DNA from: Begonia masoniana
Taxonomy: Eukaryota > Streptophyta > Magnoliopsida > Cucurbitales > Begoniaceae
Assembly (NCBI GenBank): GCA_022432975.1
Contig: CM039515.1
Span: forward strand, 19,843,554 to 19,907,553
Direction of reading: 5' to 3'
Length of the DNA: 64,000 nucleotides
In this document: piece after piece, positions 1 to 10,090 of the stretch
Layout of the letters: each line of letters opens with the position of its first letter
How positions within the stretch are numbered: the stretch's first letter is position 1
The notes under the pieces: generated by a model
What the model saw: only the letters and a program-made list of their open reading frames with translations
What the model was told of the DNA's origin: nothing
The model's database searches: none
Position numbers and translations under genes: made by a program

Positions 1-592
1 GAATTGACGATGAGTTCTTTATTTAGTGTGATTTGTTGGTTTTCTTTGCTTTCTTAAGTGGGTTTTGGTGTTTTTCCCCTTACCAATTGACTGTCTCGGT
101 GTTGATTTGAGCTCTTTCAATTTATCAAACGGTGGGTATGGATTTGTTCGGTTCTTTTTTTTTTTTGTGCGCGCACTATACTTTGGTTTGGACTAGATGC
201 TGCAATATTGAATTGGTTCAATACTGATAAATTTTATGTTTGTTGGATGTCGGTACTCTTTGAAGTTAAAAAGTATTTTTAGCTATTCCTGCCTGTTTAA
301 TTCGATCCATTGCATATTGCATTTGGTTTCTGATGTAGTGTTTGTATACATTGGGTGTAATCTGTTTTTATTTAAAATAATTTTGTTTTGCAGAATCACT
401 GAATCCTTCACATTGTGTTTCATATATATATGGTTCATGTCTTTTTGAGACCTGACTGGGCTGTGATCTGAAAAATAATTGTTTTAAATCTCAGGTATTG
501 GATGAGACAGTTGGAGAAGTAATTCTGACTATAAAATTCATATTTGATTTGGAATCTGTTTTCCTTTTTGTTCATCGTGAGCTGCGATTTCA
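1..592 (+). other. 5' leader of the MUSTANG-like gene, probably with a leader intron
   Basis: T-rich non-coding DNA directly upstream of the start codon at 593. Two acceptor-like sites, TTTTGCAG near 392 and AAATCTCAG ending near 494, suggest that an intron in the 5' UTR ends in this stretch; its donor would lie at or beyond the left edge. No convincing TATA box is seen, so the promoter is probably outside the window. The short ORF at 236-448 is not supported as a protein. Confidence 0.45.
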
Positions 593-2821
593 ATGGCTAA
601 CCACGACTTAATTCTTGGGCAAAGTCATAGTATAGCACTTGGCCATAATCAGCAGCTGGTGTTTGGTCATAATCATAATTTGGGTCTTGGCCAGAGCCGT
701 GGTTTGGATTTGGGACAGGGCCATGAGCATCATCTGGGTTTAGGACACACCCACGACCATGAATTGGGATTAGGACAAAGCCACAATCCGGAAGGGGATG
801 ATGATCATAATTATGTGCATGACAATGACTTGGTGATGGACCGCAAACCTAATCACAACCAACACGAGTTGACACTTCCAGTGCAGAGTCACGAGTTGGC
901 TTTATCAGATGCCAACGACTTGGCTGCTTCGGAAAACCAAGAACTTGATGACAATCTCGAACTAAGCATGGATGAGAATCATGATATGGGGATGGAAGCT
1001 GGATCGGATATGATAGTTCATCCGTCTCAACTTGTAGTCTTCGAAGGTTCTGTAATTCAAGCTCGTACTGTTCTTCCAAATTCTACCTATGAGCTGACGG
1101 TGGGACAAGAATTCTCTGATGTCAAGAGCTGTAGGAGGGCGTTGAGGGATACGGCAATTGCCTTGCATTTTGAAGTACAAACTATAAAATCTGACAAGAC
1201 TCGTTTTACAGCCAAATGTGCCACCGAGGGATGCCCATGGCGGATTCATGCTGCAAAGCTTCCCGGGGTTCCAACTTTCACGATCCGAACAATCCATACA
1301 GCCCATACATGCGGAGGGATTGCACATCTTGGCCATCAACAAGCATCAGTTCAATGGGTTGCAAGCTCTGTCGAGCAACGGCTTAGGGAGAATCCAAATT
1401 ACAAACCGAAGGAGATTCTAGAGGAGATTCATCGGGTTCATGGGATAACCTTATCGTACAAGCAAGCCTGGAGAGGCAAAGAGCGAATCATGGCTGCCAT
1501 GCGGGGATCCTTCGAAGAAGGATATCGCCTCCTTCCTCAGTATTGTGAACAAGTTAAAAGGACGAACCCAGGAAGTATTGCGACTGTTTATGGAAATCCA
1601 AATGACGGCTGCTTTGAACGGCTTTTTATAACCTTTCAGGCATCGATTTATGGATTTGTGAATCCTTGTAGACCTCTCCTCGGGCTGGATAGAACATATT
1701 TGAAAAGCAAGTATCTCGGAACTTTACTTCTTGCTAATGGTTTTGACGGTGATGGTGCTTTGTTTCCGTTGGCATTTGGTGTTGTTGATGAGGAGAATGA
1801 GGAAAATTGGATGTGGTTTCTGTCCGAGCTTCATAATCTGCTCGAGATCAATACAGAGAACATGCCAAGGCTAACGATTTTGTCAGACAGGCAGAAGGGT
1901 ATAGTCGACGGAGTGGAAGCGAATTTTCCTACTGCTTTTCACGGTTTTTGTATGCGACACTTGAGTGATAGCTTCCGAAAGGAGTTCAACAACACAATGC
2001 TCGTCAATCTTCTTTGGGAAGCTGCTCATGTACTCACGGTGATTGAATTTGAAGCTAAAGTTTTAGAAATCGAAGAAATGTCTCAAGATGCAGCATATTG
2101 GATTCGCCGAATTCCGCCTCGGTTGTGGGCTACGGCCTATTTTGAAGGAACGAGATTCGGTCATTTGACAGCAAATATAGTCGAATCATTAAACACTTGG
2201 ATTTTGGAAGCCTCCGGACTTCCCATCATACAAATGATGGAATGCATTAGGAGACAGCTGATGACTTGGTTCAACGACCGACGAGAAACCAGTATGCAGT
2301 GGACATCCATACTCGTGCCCTCTGCCGAGAGGCACGTAGCCGAGGCTCTTGAACGAGCTCGTACATTTCAAGTTTTACGAGCAAATGAAGCGGAATTTGA
2401 AGTAATATCACACGAAGGAACTAACATTGTCGACATAAGAAATCGTGGGTGTCTTTGCAGGGGATGGCAGCTCTACGGCCTGCCTTGTGCCCATGCCGTG
2501 GCCGCCCTTCTTTCGTGCAGGCAGAACGTTCATCGATTTACCGAGAGCTGCTTTACTGTCGCGACTTATCGGAAAACATACTCTCAGACTATACATCCAA
2601 TCCCAGATAGATCTTTGTGGAAGGACATGCCTGGTGGAGAGATTAATGGTGGCGAACCTTTGGAGGTTGTTATTAATCCGCCTAAATCACTCCGGCCGCC
2701 TGGTAGGCCGAGGAAAAAGCGTGCAAGAGCAGAAGATAGAGGGCGACTGAAGCGGGTGGTTCATTGTAGTCGATGCAATCAGACCGGGCATTTTAGGACG
2801 ACCTGTGCAGCTCCAATTTGA
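593..2821 (+). CDS. MUG1: MUSTANG-like domesticated Mutator transposase (742 aa, single coding exon)
   Basis: Intact 742-residue protein related to MuDR/Mutator transposases. In order: a His/Gly/Leu-rich repeat region at residues 1-75, an acidic stretch to ~140, a MuDR-type N-terminal domain at ~165-235, a MULE transposase core at ~360-540, a SWIM zinc finger (C620, C622, C632, H634) and a C-terminal CCHC knuckle (C725, C728, H733, C738). The probable catalytic triad is D366 in GLDRTYLK, D432 in LSDRQKG and E531 in IVESLN. An AT-hook-like PGRPRKKRAR lies just before the knuckle. There are no terminal inverted repeats near it and the frame is clean, as expected of a host gene rather than a mobile copy. 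No PB1 domain is visible, which fits the MUG1-4 type. The start is the first ATG of the frame. The MUG1 name rests on adjacency to an FLK gene; MUG2-4 paralogues are not excluded. DNA-binding regulation in the nucleus is the inferred role. Confidence 0.9.
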   Translation: MANHDLILGQSHSIALGHNQQLVFGHNHNLGLGQSRGLDLGQGHEHHLGLGHTHDHELGLGQSHNPEGDDDHNYVHDNDLVMDRKPNHNQHELTLPVQSHELALSDANDLAASENQELDDNLELSMDENHDMGMEAGSDMIVHPSQLVVFEGSVIQARTVLPNSTYELTVGQEFSDVKSCRRALRDTAIALHFEVQTIKSDKTRFTAKCATEGCPWRIHAAKLPGVPTFTIRTIHTAHTCGGIAHLGHQQASVQWVASSVEQRLRENPNYKPKEILEEIHRVHGITLSYKQAWRGKERIMAAMRGSFEEGYRLLPQYCEQVKRTNPGSIATVYGNPNDGCFERLFITFQASIYGFVNPCRPLLGLDRTYLKSKYLGTLLLANGFDGDGALFPLAFGVVDEENEENWMWFLSELHNLLEINTENMPRLTILSDRQKGIVDGVEANFPTAFHGFCMRHLSDSFRKEFNNTMLVNLLWEAAHVLTVIEFEAKVLEIEEMSQDAAYWIRRIPPRLWATAYFEGTRFGHLTANIVESLNTWILEASGLPIIQMMECIRRQLMTWFNDRRETSMQWTSILVPSAERHVAEALERARTFQVLRANEAEFEVISHEGTNIVDIRNRGCLCRGWQLYGLPCAHAVAALLSCRQNVHRFTESCFTVATYRKTYSQTIHPIPDRSLWKDMPGGEINGGEPLEVVINPPKSLRPPGRPRKKRARAEDRGRLKRVVHCSRCNQTGHFRTTCAAPI

Positions 2822-3204
2822 GTATGACATTCATAGATTATATTTTCCTAGTGCTCTGATTAATTAATTCAGATAGGTGGTTGGGTGAATGCATGTAAAA
2901 TTAAAGTTGATCAACATTCAATAATTTTGTGTTTAGATAATTAAAATCAAAATCGTATCAAAACGTCTCAAAAGCTAAGACTACTAGGTCCATAGCTGTG
3001 GAAATACGGATGTCACTTGGAGTACAAAAAACAAATAAGACTGCTCGTAATACGATGCAATTCGTCCGAAACAAGTTTGTGCGAGTAGCAGAGTGTACAA
3101 CACTACAATTCTCTACTAGATAACAGGGCAGATTTAGCATCAAATTTGGAGGCAAAAAAAAAAAAAAAAAGACAAACTGGCTCCCACCACAGACTGATGC
3201 AGAC
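2822..3204. other. Convergent 3' ends of the MUSTANG-like and FLK-like genes
   Basis: The two host genes face each other with 383 bp between stop codons. This stretch should hold both 3' UTRs. A short A homopolymer lies at 3154-3170. Poly(A) signals cannot be fixed by eye, and overlapping 3' ends are possible. Confidence 0.6.
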
Positions 3205-6200
3205 CTAGTAGCCGTAGTTAGTACCATAGACTGAGCCATACCCTCCTCCATGTCCTTGGTTGGTTGGAGGAGACGAATAAACAGAACCATATGAATTGTA
3301 GCCTTGCTCAGTTGCTCCTCCTGTCTGAGCCTGTTGTGGTGCGCCAGCCTCAGCCATAAAATTCTGCATTTAACTTTTTTAGTAAGTTTCACGTATGGCA
3401 GAAACTCAGATCGACCAAAATTCCAATAGCTATTCAACACTACAACATAGACACCGACAATCAAAACACAAATGATCCTGGTAATTAGGAATTTTCTTTT
3501 ACGAAAGAAATAGCACATGTCTAATTTGAAATCTTCTTGAATTTTTTATTCTACCTTTTCTTTTGCATGCTTAATATCAATGAGGGTTTCTCATATAAAA
3601 GAAAAATTCCATTAAGCCACGAGATCTCATTATCACATAATAGGCCGAGATAACAACACCATAAGTGAGGCATGAAACGTGAAAATTATAAGACTTGCCT
3701 GTATCAGTTGCTGAGCTGCTTGGACTTGGGAAGCAGTTCCACTGATTTCAACTGTCATTTCCCCAGGGACACCGCGAGTTTCTTGAATAGTAACAGTTGC
3801 CCCACTTGCACGTCTTATGTAACTTATACTAGCACCAGCAGTGCCAATAACAGCATCGGCATAAGATAATGGAATCTGCATTTGGTGTGTGACCTGCAAA
3901 AACAAAATAAGTTCTACAGCATTTGGAAAGGAAAGGTACAAGTACTCGCATGTATTAAGAAAATCCTAAGACTATTGTATCAATATGTGCTTACTAAGCC
4001 TACCTACCATACTCTACTAGGCATGAAATCACTAAATTTCATTCTAAAAACACAATTTATAATATCTCAATCGACAACTCATCTGAGACATCGAATTATA
4101 TAAAAATAATAAAAAAATTTAGCAGATTTTAGAATGTTTAAGAACATTATCCTATCAGTAAATTGAATTTCAGACTCAATTCTCACATAACCAATCTAAC
4201 TGCTATGCTAATACAACATTCAATTACTTATTTTAAGTGAAGACAGTAACCATGTAGACAGACTTCTATCACTGGCATTATAGATTTCTTTTCAAGAAAA
4301 TCATGTAAGAGCCTCATAACATTAATTGAGGAGAATTTTTCCAGATCAAACAACTGAGAAAACATATCAATAACCTGTGTGACCATTGATGGAGCTGACT
4401 GAGCATTGGAAGATGCATGAACACCCATAGGACCTGGTCCCTCTCTTCCATAAGCTGATATACCATGATGGGGCAGCTTATCAATTGGTGGCGGCAAGTC
4501 AGCAGGTGGATAGAAATTGTCAAATTGACGAGGAGGTGGCATGTACTGAGGATTGTGTCCAAAACCAGGACCCGCACCAGCATTTAACGTAATACCTTGA
4601 GGTGGACCCCAGGACTGATGAGGAGCTACGTGCTCCATTTGATGATTCGTCGCCTGCATCTGCACAATCAAAATTATGAAATGTCATCTTTCATCTTTTT
4701 AGATGTTGAAATGACATGAAGGTAAAAATTACTGCCGATGATGATATTTCCAAATTGATTAAAATGCAGGCATGCAAACTTGCCTGCATTTCAAATATTG
4801 GGATCACACTTCGATCAACTAAAAATCTCCTAAGATGAGAAGCAATTAATTCCACAGCTTTGTGGACCCCAACTGGATCACCCACAACCTCAACTACTCT
4901 GTCTTCTTGAAGAGCGAAAACTGGCAGGTCCTCTACAAAAAATTACCAGGCAGATAATTAGATAGAATGTAAAAGAAGACGAGGAAAACAGCTTGTTCCA
5001 ATAGTCAGGAGTAAAAATCTAATGCAGACAACTACAACAACACGATCAAGTGAAGTTTAAAACTTATGAAAGATTACCTACATAATGTTATAACACCATA
5101 AAACAAAATAAGAACACGACAACATAAATAACATATGTAACCTGATCCAAGAACTCTAACAATACAGTTGGATGATTCTTGAATAGATTTAACTGTTCCT
5201 CCCTGTTTCCCAATCAAACTTCCAGCTTGAGAGGCGGCAACCAGGAGCCTAGTTGAGACTTTGCCTCCCACATTTAAAGCTTGAGAAGAATCGCCCTCTA
5301 GACCATCAATGATGCGCTTGTGAACCCGCAAAAGGCCATCCATGGCAGGAGGAAGAGGTGATTCCATCTCCTCCTTTGCAGATACCATAACCTAATTAAA
5401 TGTGAAAACCATCATCGCTTGGAACACAAGTTCAACGTAAAATTCCCTTAACTACTACACCAAAAAGATAAGGTGATAGAATCCGTTCTCTTACAACACA
5501 AAAAAATGGAAGTTAAAAGGCTGGTTAAACTCCCTCAAACACATAAATAAGTCGTCCAAAAGCAAATGAATCATGATGATGATCATCTATTGGTGACACT
5601 CAATTACTAGCAACAGAATTAATGAAAATGAGTTCCACATTATTTAAACATTAAATAATAAGGCCATTATTCCAGCTCATTTTTTCGTGCTCCTCAACTC
5701 CCGGATTAAAGAGTTAGCAAGTCTTAATCACCATTTCATCATTTATGATAATCCCATCTGACAAGTTTTTTGTATTATTGGATAGTGAAAAGCTCTTTAT
5801 TATCCAATACACTTCAAAATTGTGTTGTTATTATAAGTATTTTTAAGGTTTGTACAATCTGCGGTGAGACATTAGCCATCAGGTGCTGAAGTTACCAGAA
5901 AGAATGCAGAGCTTCACGGTACATAAGTTTGAGAGTGTGTGAATTTTTTCAGATCATCTTTGAAATGCTCAATGCCTAATCTCTGCAATCTGGATCTTTG
6001 GTTCTTCAAATTTGGGATCTTATTGAAGATTGAGTCGTTGCCCTAAATCCGTACATGACCTGCACAGATTCATCTCTGTTACCAGAGTAAAGGGTGAGAT
6101 GCTTGTATTTTTTTTAGAACGAATAGGTCAAATTTTTTCTTTTTAGGTCGAGTCTTTTCATTTAATCTTCTTTATATATTGTTTTAATGGAAATATGGTT

Positions 6201-7525
6201 TTCTCCGAATTTCATTAGCCAACATTGTTCATTCCCAAGATAATTTCTCCTCCATAAAAATACTGAACAAATAACATAGTACCATGTAAAAGAGCAACTA
6301 ATCTGATCAGGAGAGATAATGTAAATCCAACCTCAACCACCAATTGTCATCTTTGTTGGTTTCAAACACTTGAAATCAGTGACTCATTAACACATTGATG
6401 AGTACGTCTTCTTATAATGTACAGAACTCATCAATAAGCTATATTAAAGAATCCGATTACTCCAACTTGTAAACTCAACTGGAAGGATGTGTACTGTGCA
6501 ACCTTAACTTTGATTTTATAGTATCAATAAGTACCTTAAGAATCATAGTATTTGAGAACTGTTAGACTTAACAGAATTCCATTGACATAATTAATCTTTG
6601 ACTTCTCAGTGCTTATCATTAAAACATTATGAAGTTCTAATCATCCAAACACAGCAATATAACTAAAATAGGTAGTTCATCAGGCTTCCATATAGAAGTG
6701 AATGTCAAGCTTCAACCAATAAAAACGATTCCCTTGACAAGTTCCAACGTCAAAGAAATATCCCAAAGGAGTGATAGGACAAAAAAGGATACAACCTTTT
6801 TTTATTACAAAACTTACATCTAGTTCATTTGCTTACCTCGATGAATATAGAACATGAACATTCATTATCAACCAAATCGACAGGGAAAATAAAATTAAAT
6901 GAAAAAACAATGTAAGGTTCAAAATGAACTAAATAACCCTAAGGTAAAAAACTAACATTTATTCAAACTTCAGCATTCAAGTAATTCTAAAAAATGTACC
7001 AACTAAACTAGAATAGTACAATTTACTCCCAAATAAACAATTGTAGGACATAGTTTTTACATATTCATAAGAATTATAATGAACAGGTAATGAACTTACA
7101 GCTCTTTCCGCTGTTCCTGGGGGTCCATCCAGAATTTTAATGCGAGCCCTTGTCTCCTCAACTATTTTCTTTATAAACTCCCCTTTGCGCCCTATGATAC
7201 TGCCAACTTTTAGAGCAGGAACCAACATCCGGAAAACACTTTCTCCAGGCCATCCCGGCCACTTCTTTTCAGCTCCTCCACTCAAAGAATCATTATCATG
7301 TGCTGGTTTCTGTTCTCCCAGTAAGCTATGAACTAAATCTGCACTCTCTAGTTCCGGAGAGTGTTCTAGCTCTTGGGCATTTACGGGTTCCTGCAAGTTC
7401 TCAATAACTTCTAAATTCTCAACTAGTTCAGAATTTTCAATCAAATCTGAATTCTCAACTATATCAGAATTCTCAGCTACTTGATCAACGTCATTTTCAC
7501 CAATGTTATTTTCCGCTTCAGCCAT
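3205..7525 (-). CDS. FLK: FLK-like RNA-binding protein with three KH domains (487 aa, six coding exons)
   Basis: Coding exons on the minus strand, read by eye: 7525-7100, 5391-5142, 4932-4784, 4659-4375, 3893-3699 and 3363-3205. They sum to 1464 nt with consistent phases and give 487 residues plus stop. KH1 is at ~93-160 with GRKG 112-115, KH2 at ~185-250 with GKQG 203-206, and KH3 at ~373-435 with GTAG 387-390. The N-terminus is acidic with repeats such as [20 protein letters not shown]; a Pro/Gly-rich linker precedes KH3; the tail is Gly/Tyr/Ser-rich. The exon-junction text [12 protein letters not shown] and the KH spacing match FLOWERING LOCUS KH DOMAIN, a nuclear RNA-binding protein that lowers FLC expression in Arabidopsis; PEPPER is the closest alternative. 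Two introns use GC donors (after 4784 and after 3699, both CAG|GCAAGT); the rest are GT-AG. The start at 7525 follows a leader-intron acceptor ten bases upstream. Shorter than my recollection of Arabidopsis FLK (~577 aa). Confidence 0.9.
5392..7099 (-). other. Long intron of the FLK-like gene
   Basis: A 1.7-kb AT-rich intron with donor GTAAGT at 7099 and acceptor TTAATTAG ending at 5392. I see no coding, repeat or RNA gene inside. In Arabidopsis several flowering regulators are controlled by use of sites inside such introns, but nothing here proves that. Confidence 0.75.
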
Positions 7526-8395
7526 GATATTTTCACTGTAAGGACAACAATTCATATTAAGAATAAAATTTAGGCAGAAACATTTTAGAAAAGGAAGTTA
7601 AAATAAAATAAGATAATAAATAAATACGGATCTTACCAATGTGAATCATGTAAAGTTTTAAGGAAAAACACGTGAGATAAAAAATTGAAAAATTCTCCAA
7701 AGACGAGATTAAGTACATATGAAAACAATTTTAAAAAAAAACGAAGGAAGGCCTCATCAACTAGTACATTTGTATATACTATTCAAGAAGACGTAATATT
7801 TTTAATAAAATAATAAATGAAAGATAAAATTGAGTCTACTCAATGTTTCAAAACCAGGTAAAGAAAAGAAATTCTACAGTAACTTGAATCTAAATTAAAT
7901 TTTCGCTCAAATTTCACAAAATCAATAGCATATCAGGAAAAAATGAGCTAGCAAAAAAATTTCTAAACATGCAGGTTGCAGCAGAAAAACATCATTTCTA
8001 TGACTCCTAATGTAAACCCTTCAAAGTAAAAAAAATATATATATGATCACAAAACAGAAAAAAAAAAAAACAAAACAAAACAAAATCCAACAGTAGCAAC
8101 AAAGACTAAACAAGAACATAAAAACCAAGAACCAAAATATTCCCATCAAAACCGAAAGAAAATTCTAACGCAAGCAAGAGGACACGGATGTGAAACCCTA
8201 GAAGCGAATCAGAAGCAATAGGAGTTAAAATTGGTACTTACGTCGAAGATGAAGAAGGAAATCGAGAAATGGAGAGCCGTAAGACAAGTGGGAGAAGAAG
8301 TATCTCGAAGGTTGGAGGTGGGTTTAGGGAGCCAGAAGTCGAGAAACGAAAGGGAAGAGAGGAGAGGCGATGGAGTTTTATGGAATCAACTTATC
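7526..8395 (-). other. 5' UTR exon and leader intron of the FLK-like gene
   Basis: Upstream of the start codon an acceptor (CCTTACAG) ends at 7536 and a donor (GAC|GTAAGT) sits at 8241. This implies a 706-bp intron in the 5' UTR and a first non-coding exon at about 8242-8395. The intron is A-rich on the plus strand and holds no gene. The exon is purine/pyrimidine-biased, typical of plant leaders. The left limit of the exon is inferred from the TATA box. Confidence 0.65.
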
Positions 8396-8417
8396 GGGTA
8401 TCGCTGTTGGCTGTCGT

Positions 8418-8427
8418 CTTTATATTT
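8418..8427 (-). promoter_or_regulatory. TATA box of the FLK-like gene
   Basis: Read on the minus strand the site is AAATATAAAG, about 175 bp upstream of the leader-intron donor. It predicts transcription starting near 8390. The MULE terminus at ~8505 lies about 80 bp further upstream, so the native promoter upstream of that point has been displaced or replaced. Confidence 0.5.
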
Positions 8428-8504
8428 AGTTTACCCTCTTTCATTCTATTCTATCGTAATACTAGTTGAACTATCAAGTAACAATGAATATTTATTATAT
8501 TAAT

Positions 8505-8958
8505 TTAGGGTATAGTTCAATTTGGTTTCTACGACTAGGTAAATTGGGCAATTTACACCGTAAACTTGGATAATAGGTAAGGACAACCTTAATGTATTGA
8601 TAATGGGCAATATGGCCTATAACATCCTATTTTCCGTTAAAATGTTACGTTTTTTTCACGTGATCATTTTTTCTTCCCGAAATGCCCCTGCATGAAGTCA
8701 TAACCGGACCGGACCAGTTCGGCTAATTCCGCTCTGGTTTTTTTTTTAAATCCTATTAGTTTGTCTTCCCTCTTCTCCTTTCCGAGTTCTAGAAACGCAG
8801 ACCCCCGACGACCAGCTCAACCTTTTCCCCTCTTTCGTCGCGCTCTCTCTCTCCCTCTCCCTCCCGAGACCTCCGCCTTGCTTGCGCTCGATTCTCTCTC
8901 GCCAGTCGCCAGACGACAGTTGACAGATTACCCACCGCTCGACCAACGAAGGTAAGGT
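8505..8958 (+). repeat. Left TIR of the MULE (outer part)
   Basis: Inverted match to 14116-14569, including the shared CCGGACCGGAC, a CT/GA-rich tract and GACCAACGAAGGTAAGG. The remaining inner part resumes after the two insertions, at 12665-12741. Confidence 0.8.
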
Positions 8959-10080
8959 TGTAACGACCCCTTATCCCAGCAAGATATTGTCTGCTCTGGG
9001 GATTGGGCCGCAGCCCAATATCCTCCCCTCACGGCTTTGTTTGGCGAGAACTTCCCGGAAGGTCACCCAACCTAGAATTGCTCTCGCCGAAGCACTTTTA
9101 ACTTCGGAGTTCTTATGGGATCCGTTGCCAATTGTGCTCCAAAACGCGTCTTGCTATGTTGGAAGGGTCTCTTTACATATGTTTCATTTCCACATACTTC
9201 CCCAAGCGATGTGGGATTGTGACGACCCCCCTTTTTACAACCTGTCACCTTCCGGTTCGCCCGCGCGGACGTACCGCCATCCGGGTTCTGGTTCGTGCAG
9301 TCATCGTACCCATACGTGCATATTCGGGTCATCACAATCACCGCCCCTCGGGGGCCCAACGTCCTCGTTGGCCACATTTCCGGTTGGGTACAGGCTCTGA
9401 TACCATTTTTAACGACCCCTTATCCCAGCAAGATATTGTCCGCTCTGGGGATTGGGTCGCAGCCCAATATCCTCCCCTCAAGGCTTTGTTTGGCGAGAAC
9501 TTCCCGGAAGGTCACCCAACCTAGAATTGCTCTCGCCGAAGCACTTTTAACTTCGGAGTTCTTATGAGATCCGTTGCCAATTGTGCTCCAAAACGCGTCT
9601 TGCTATGTTGGAAGAGTCTCTTTACATATGTTTCATTTCCACGTACTTCCCCAAGCGATGTGGGATTGTGACGACCCCCCTTTTTACGACCTGTCACCTT
9701 CCGGTTCGCCCGTGCAGACGTACCGCCATCCGGGTTCTGGTTCGTGCAGCCATCGTACCCATATGTGCATATTCACGGCTTTGTTTGGCGAGAACTTCCC
9801 GGAAGGTCACCCAACCTAGAATTGCTCTCGCCGAAGCACTTTTAACTTCGGAGTTCTTATGGGATTTGTTGCCAATTGTGCTCCAAAACGCGTCTTGCTA
9901 TGTTGGAAAGGTCTCTTTACATATGTTTCATTTCCACATACTTCCCCAAACGATGTGGGATTGTGACGACCCCCCTTTTTACGACCTGTCACCTTCCGGT
10001 TCGCCCGCGCAGACGTACCGCCATCCGGGTTCTGGTTCGTGCAGCCATCGTACCCATACGTGCATATTCAGGTCATCACA
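8959..10080 (-). mobile_element. Rearranged Cassandra TRIM retrotransposon with three LTR copies
   Basis: Minus-strand Cassandra, recognised by the 5S rRNA-like block in each LTR. Complete LTR at 8959-9336, short internal domain at 9337-9407 with an iMet-type primer site (reverse complement of TGGTATCAGAGCC) at its right end, second LTR at ~9408-9774 lacking its last bases, and a third LTR piece at 9775-10080 lacking its first ~70 bp. The second internal domain is missing; the fusion point near 9774 shows a short TCA homology, which suggests unequal recombination and deletion. The TSD AAGGT is present at 8954-8958 and 10081-10085. It interrupts the left TIR of the MULE. There is no coding capacity, as is normal for TRIMs. 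Confidence 0.85.
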
Positions 10081-10090
10081 AAGGTAAATC

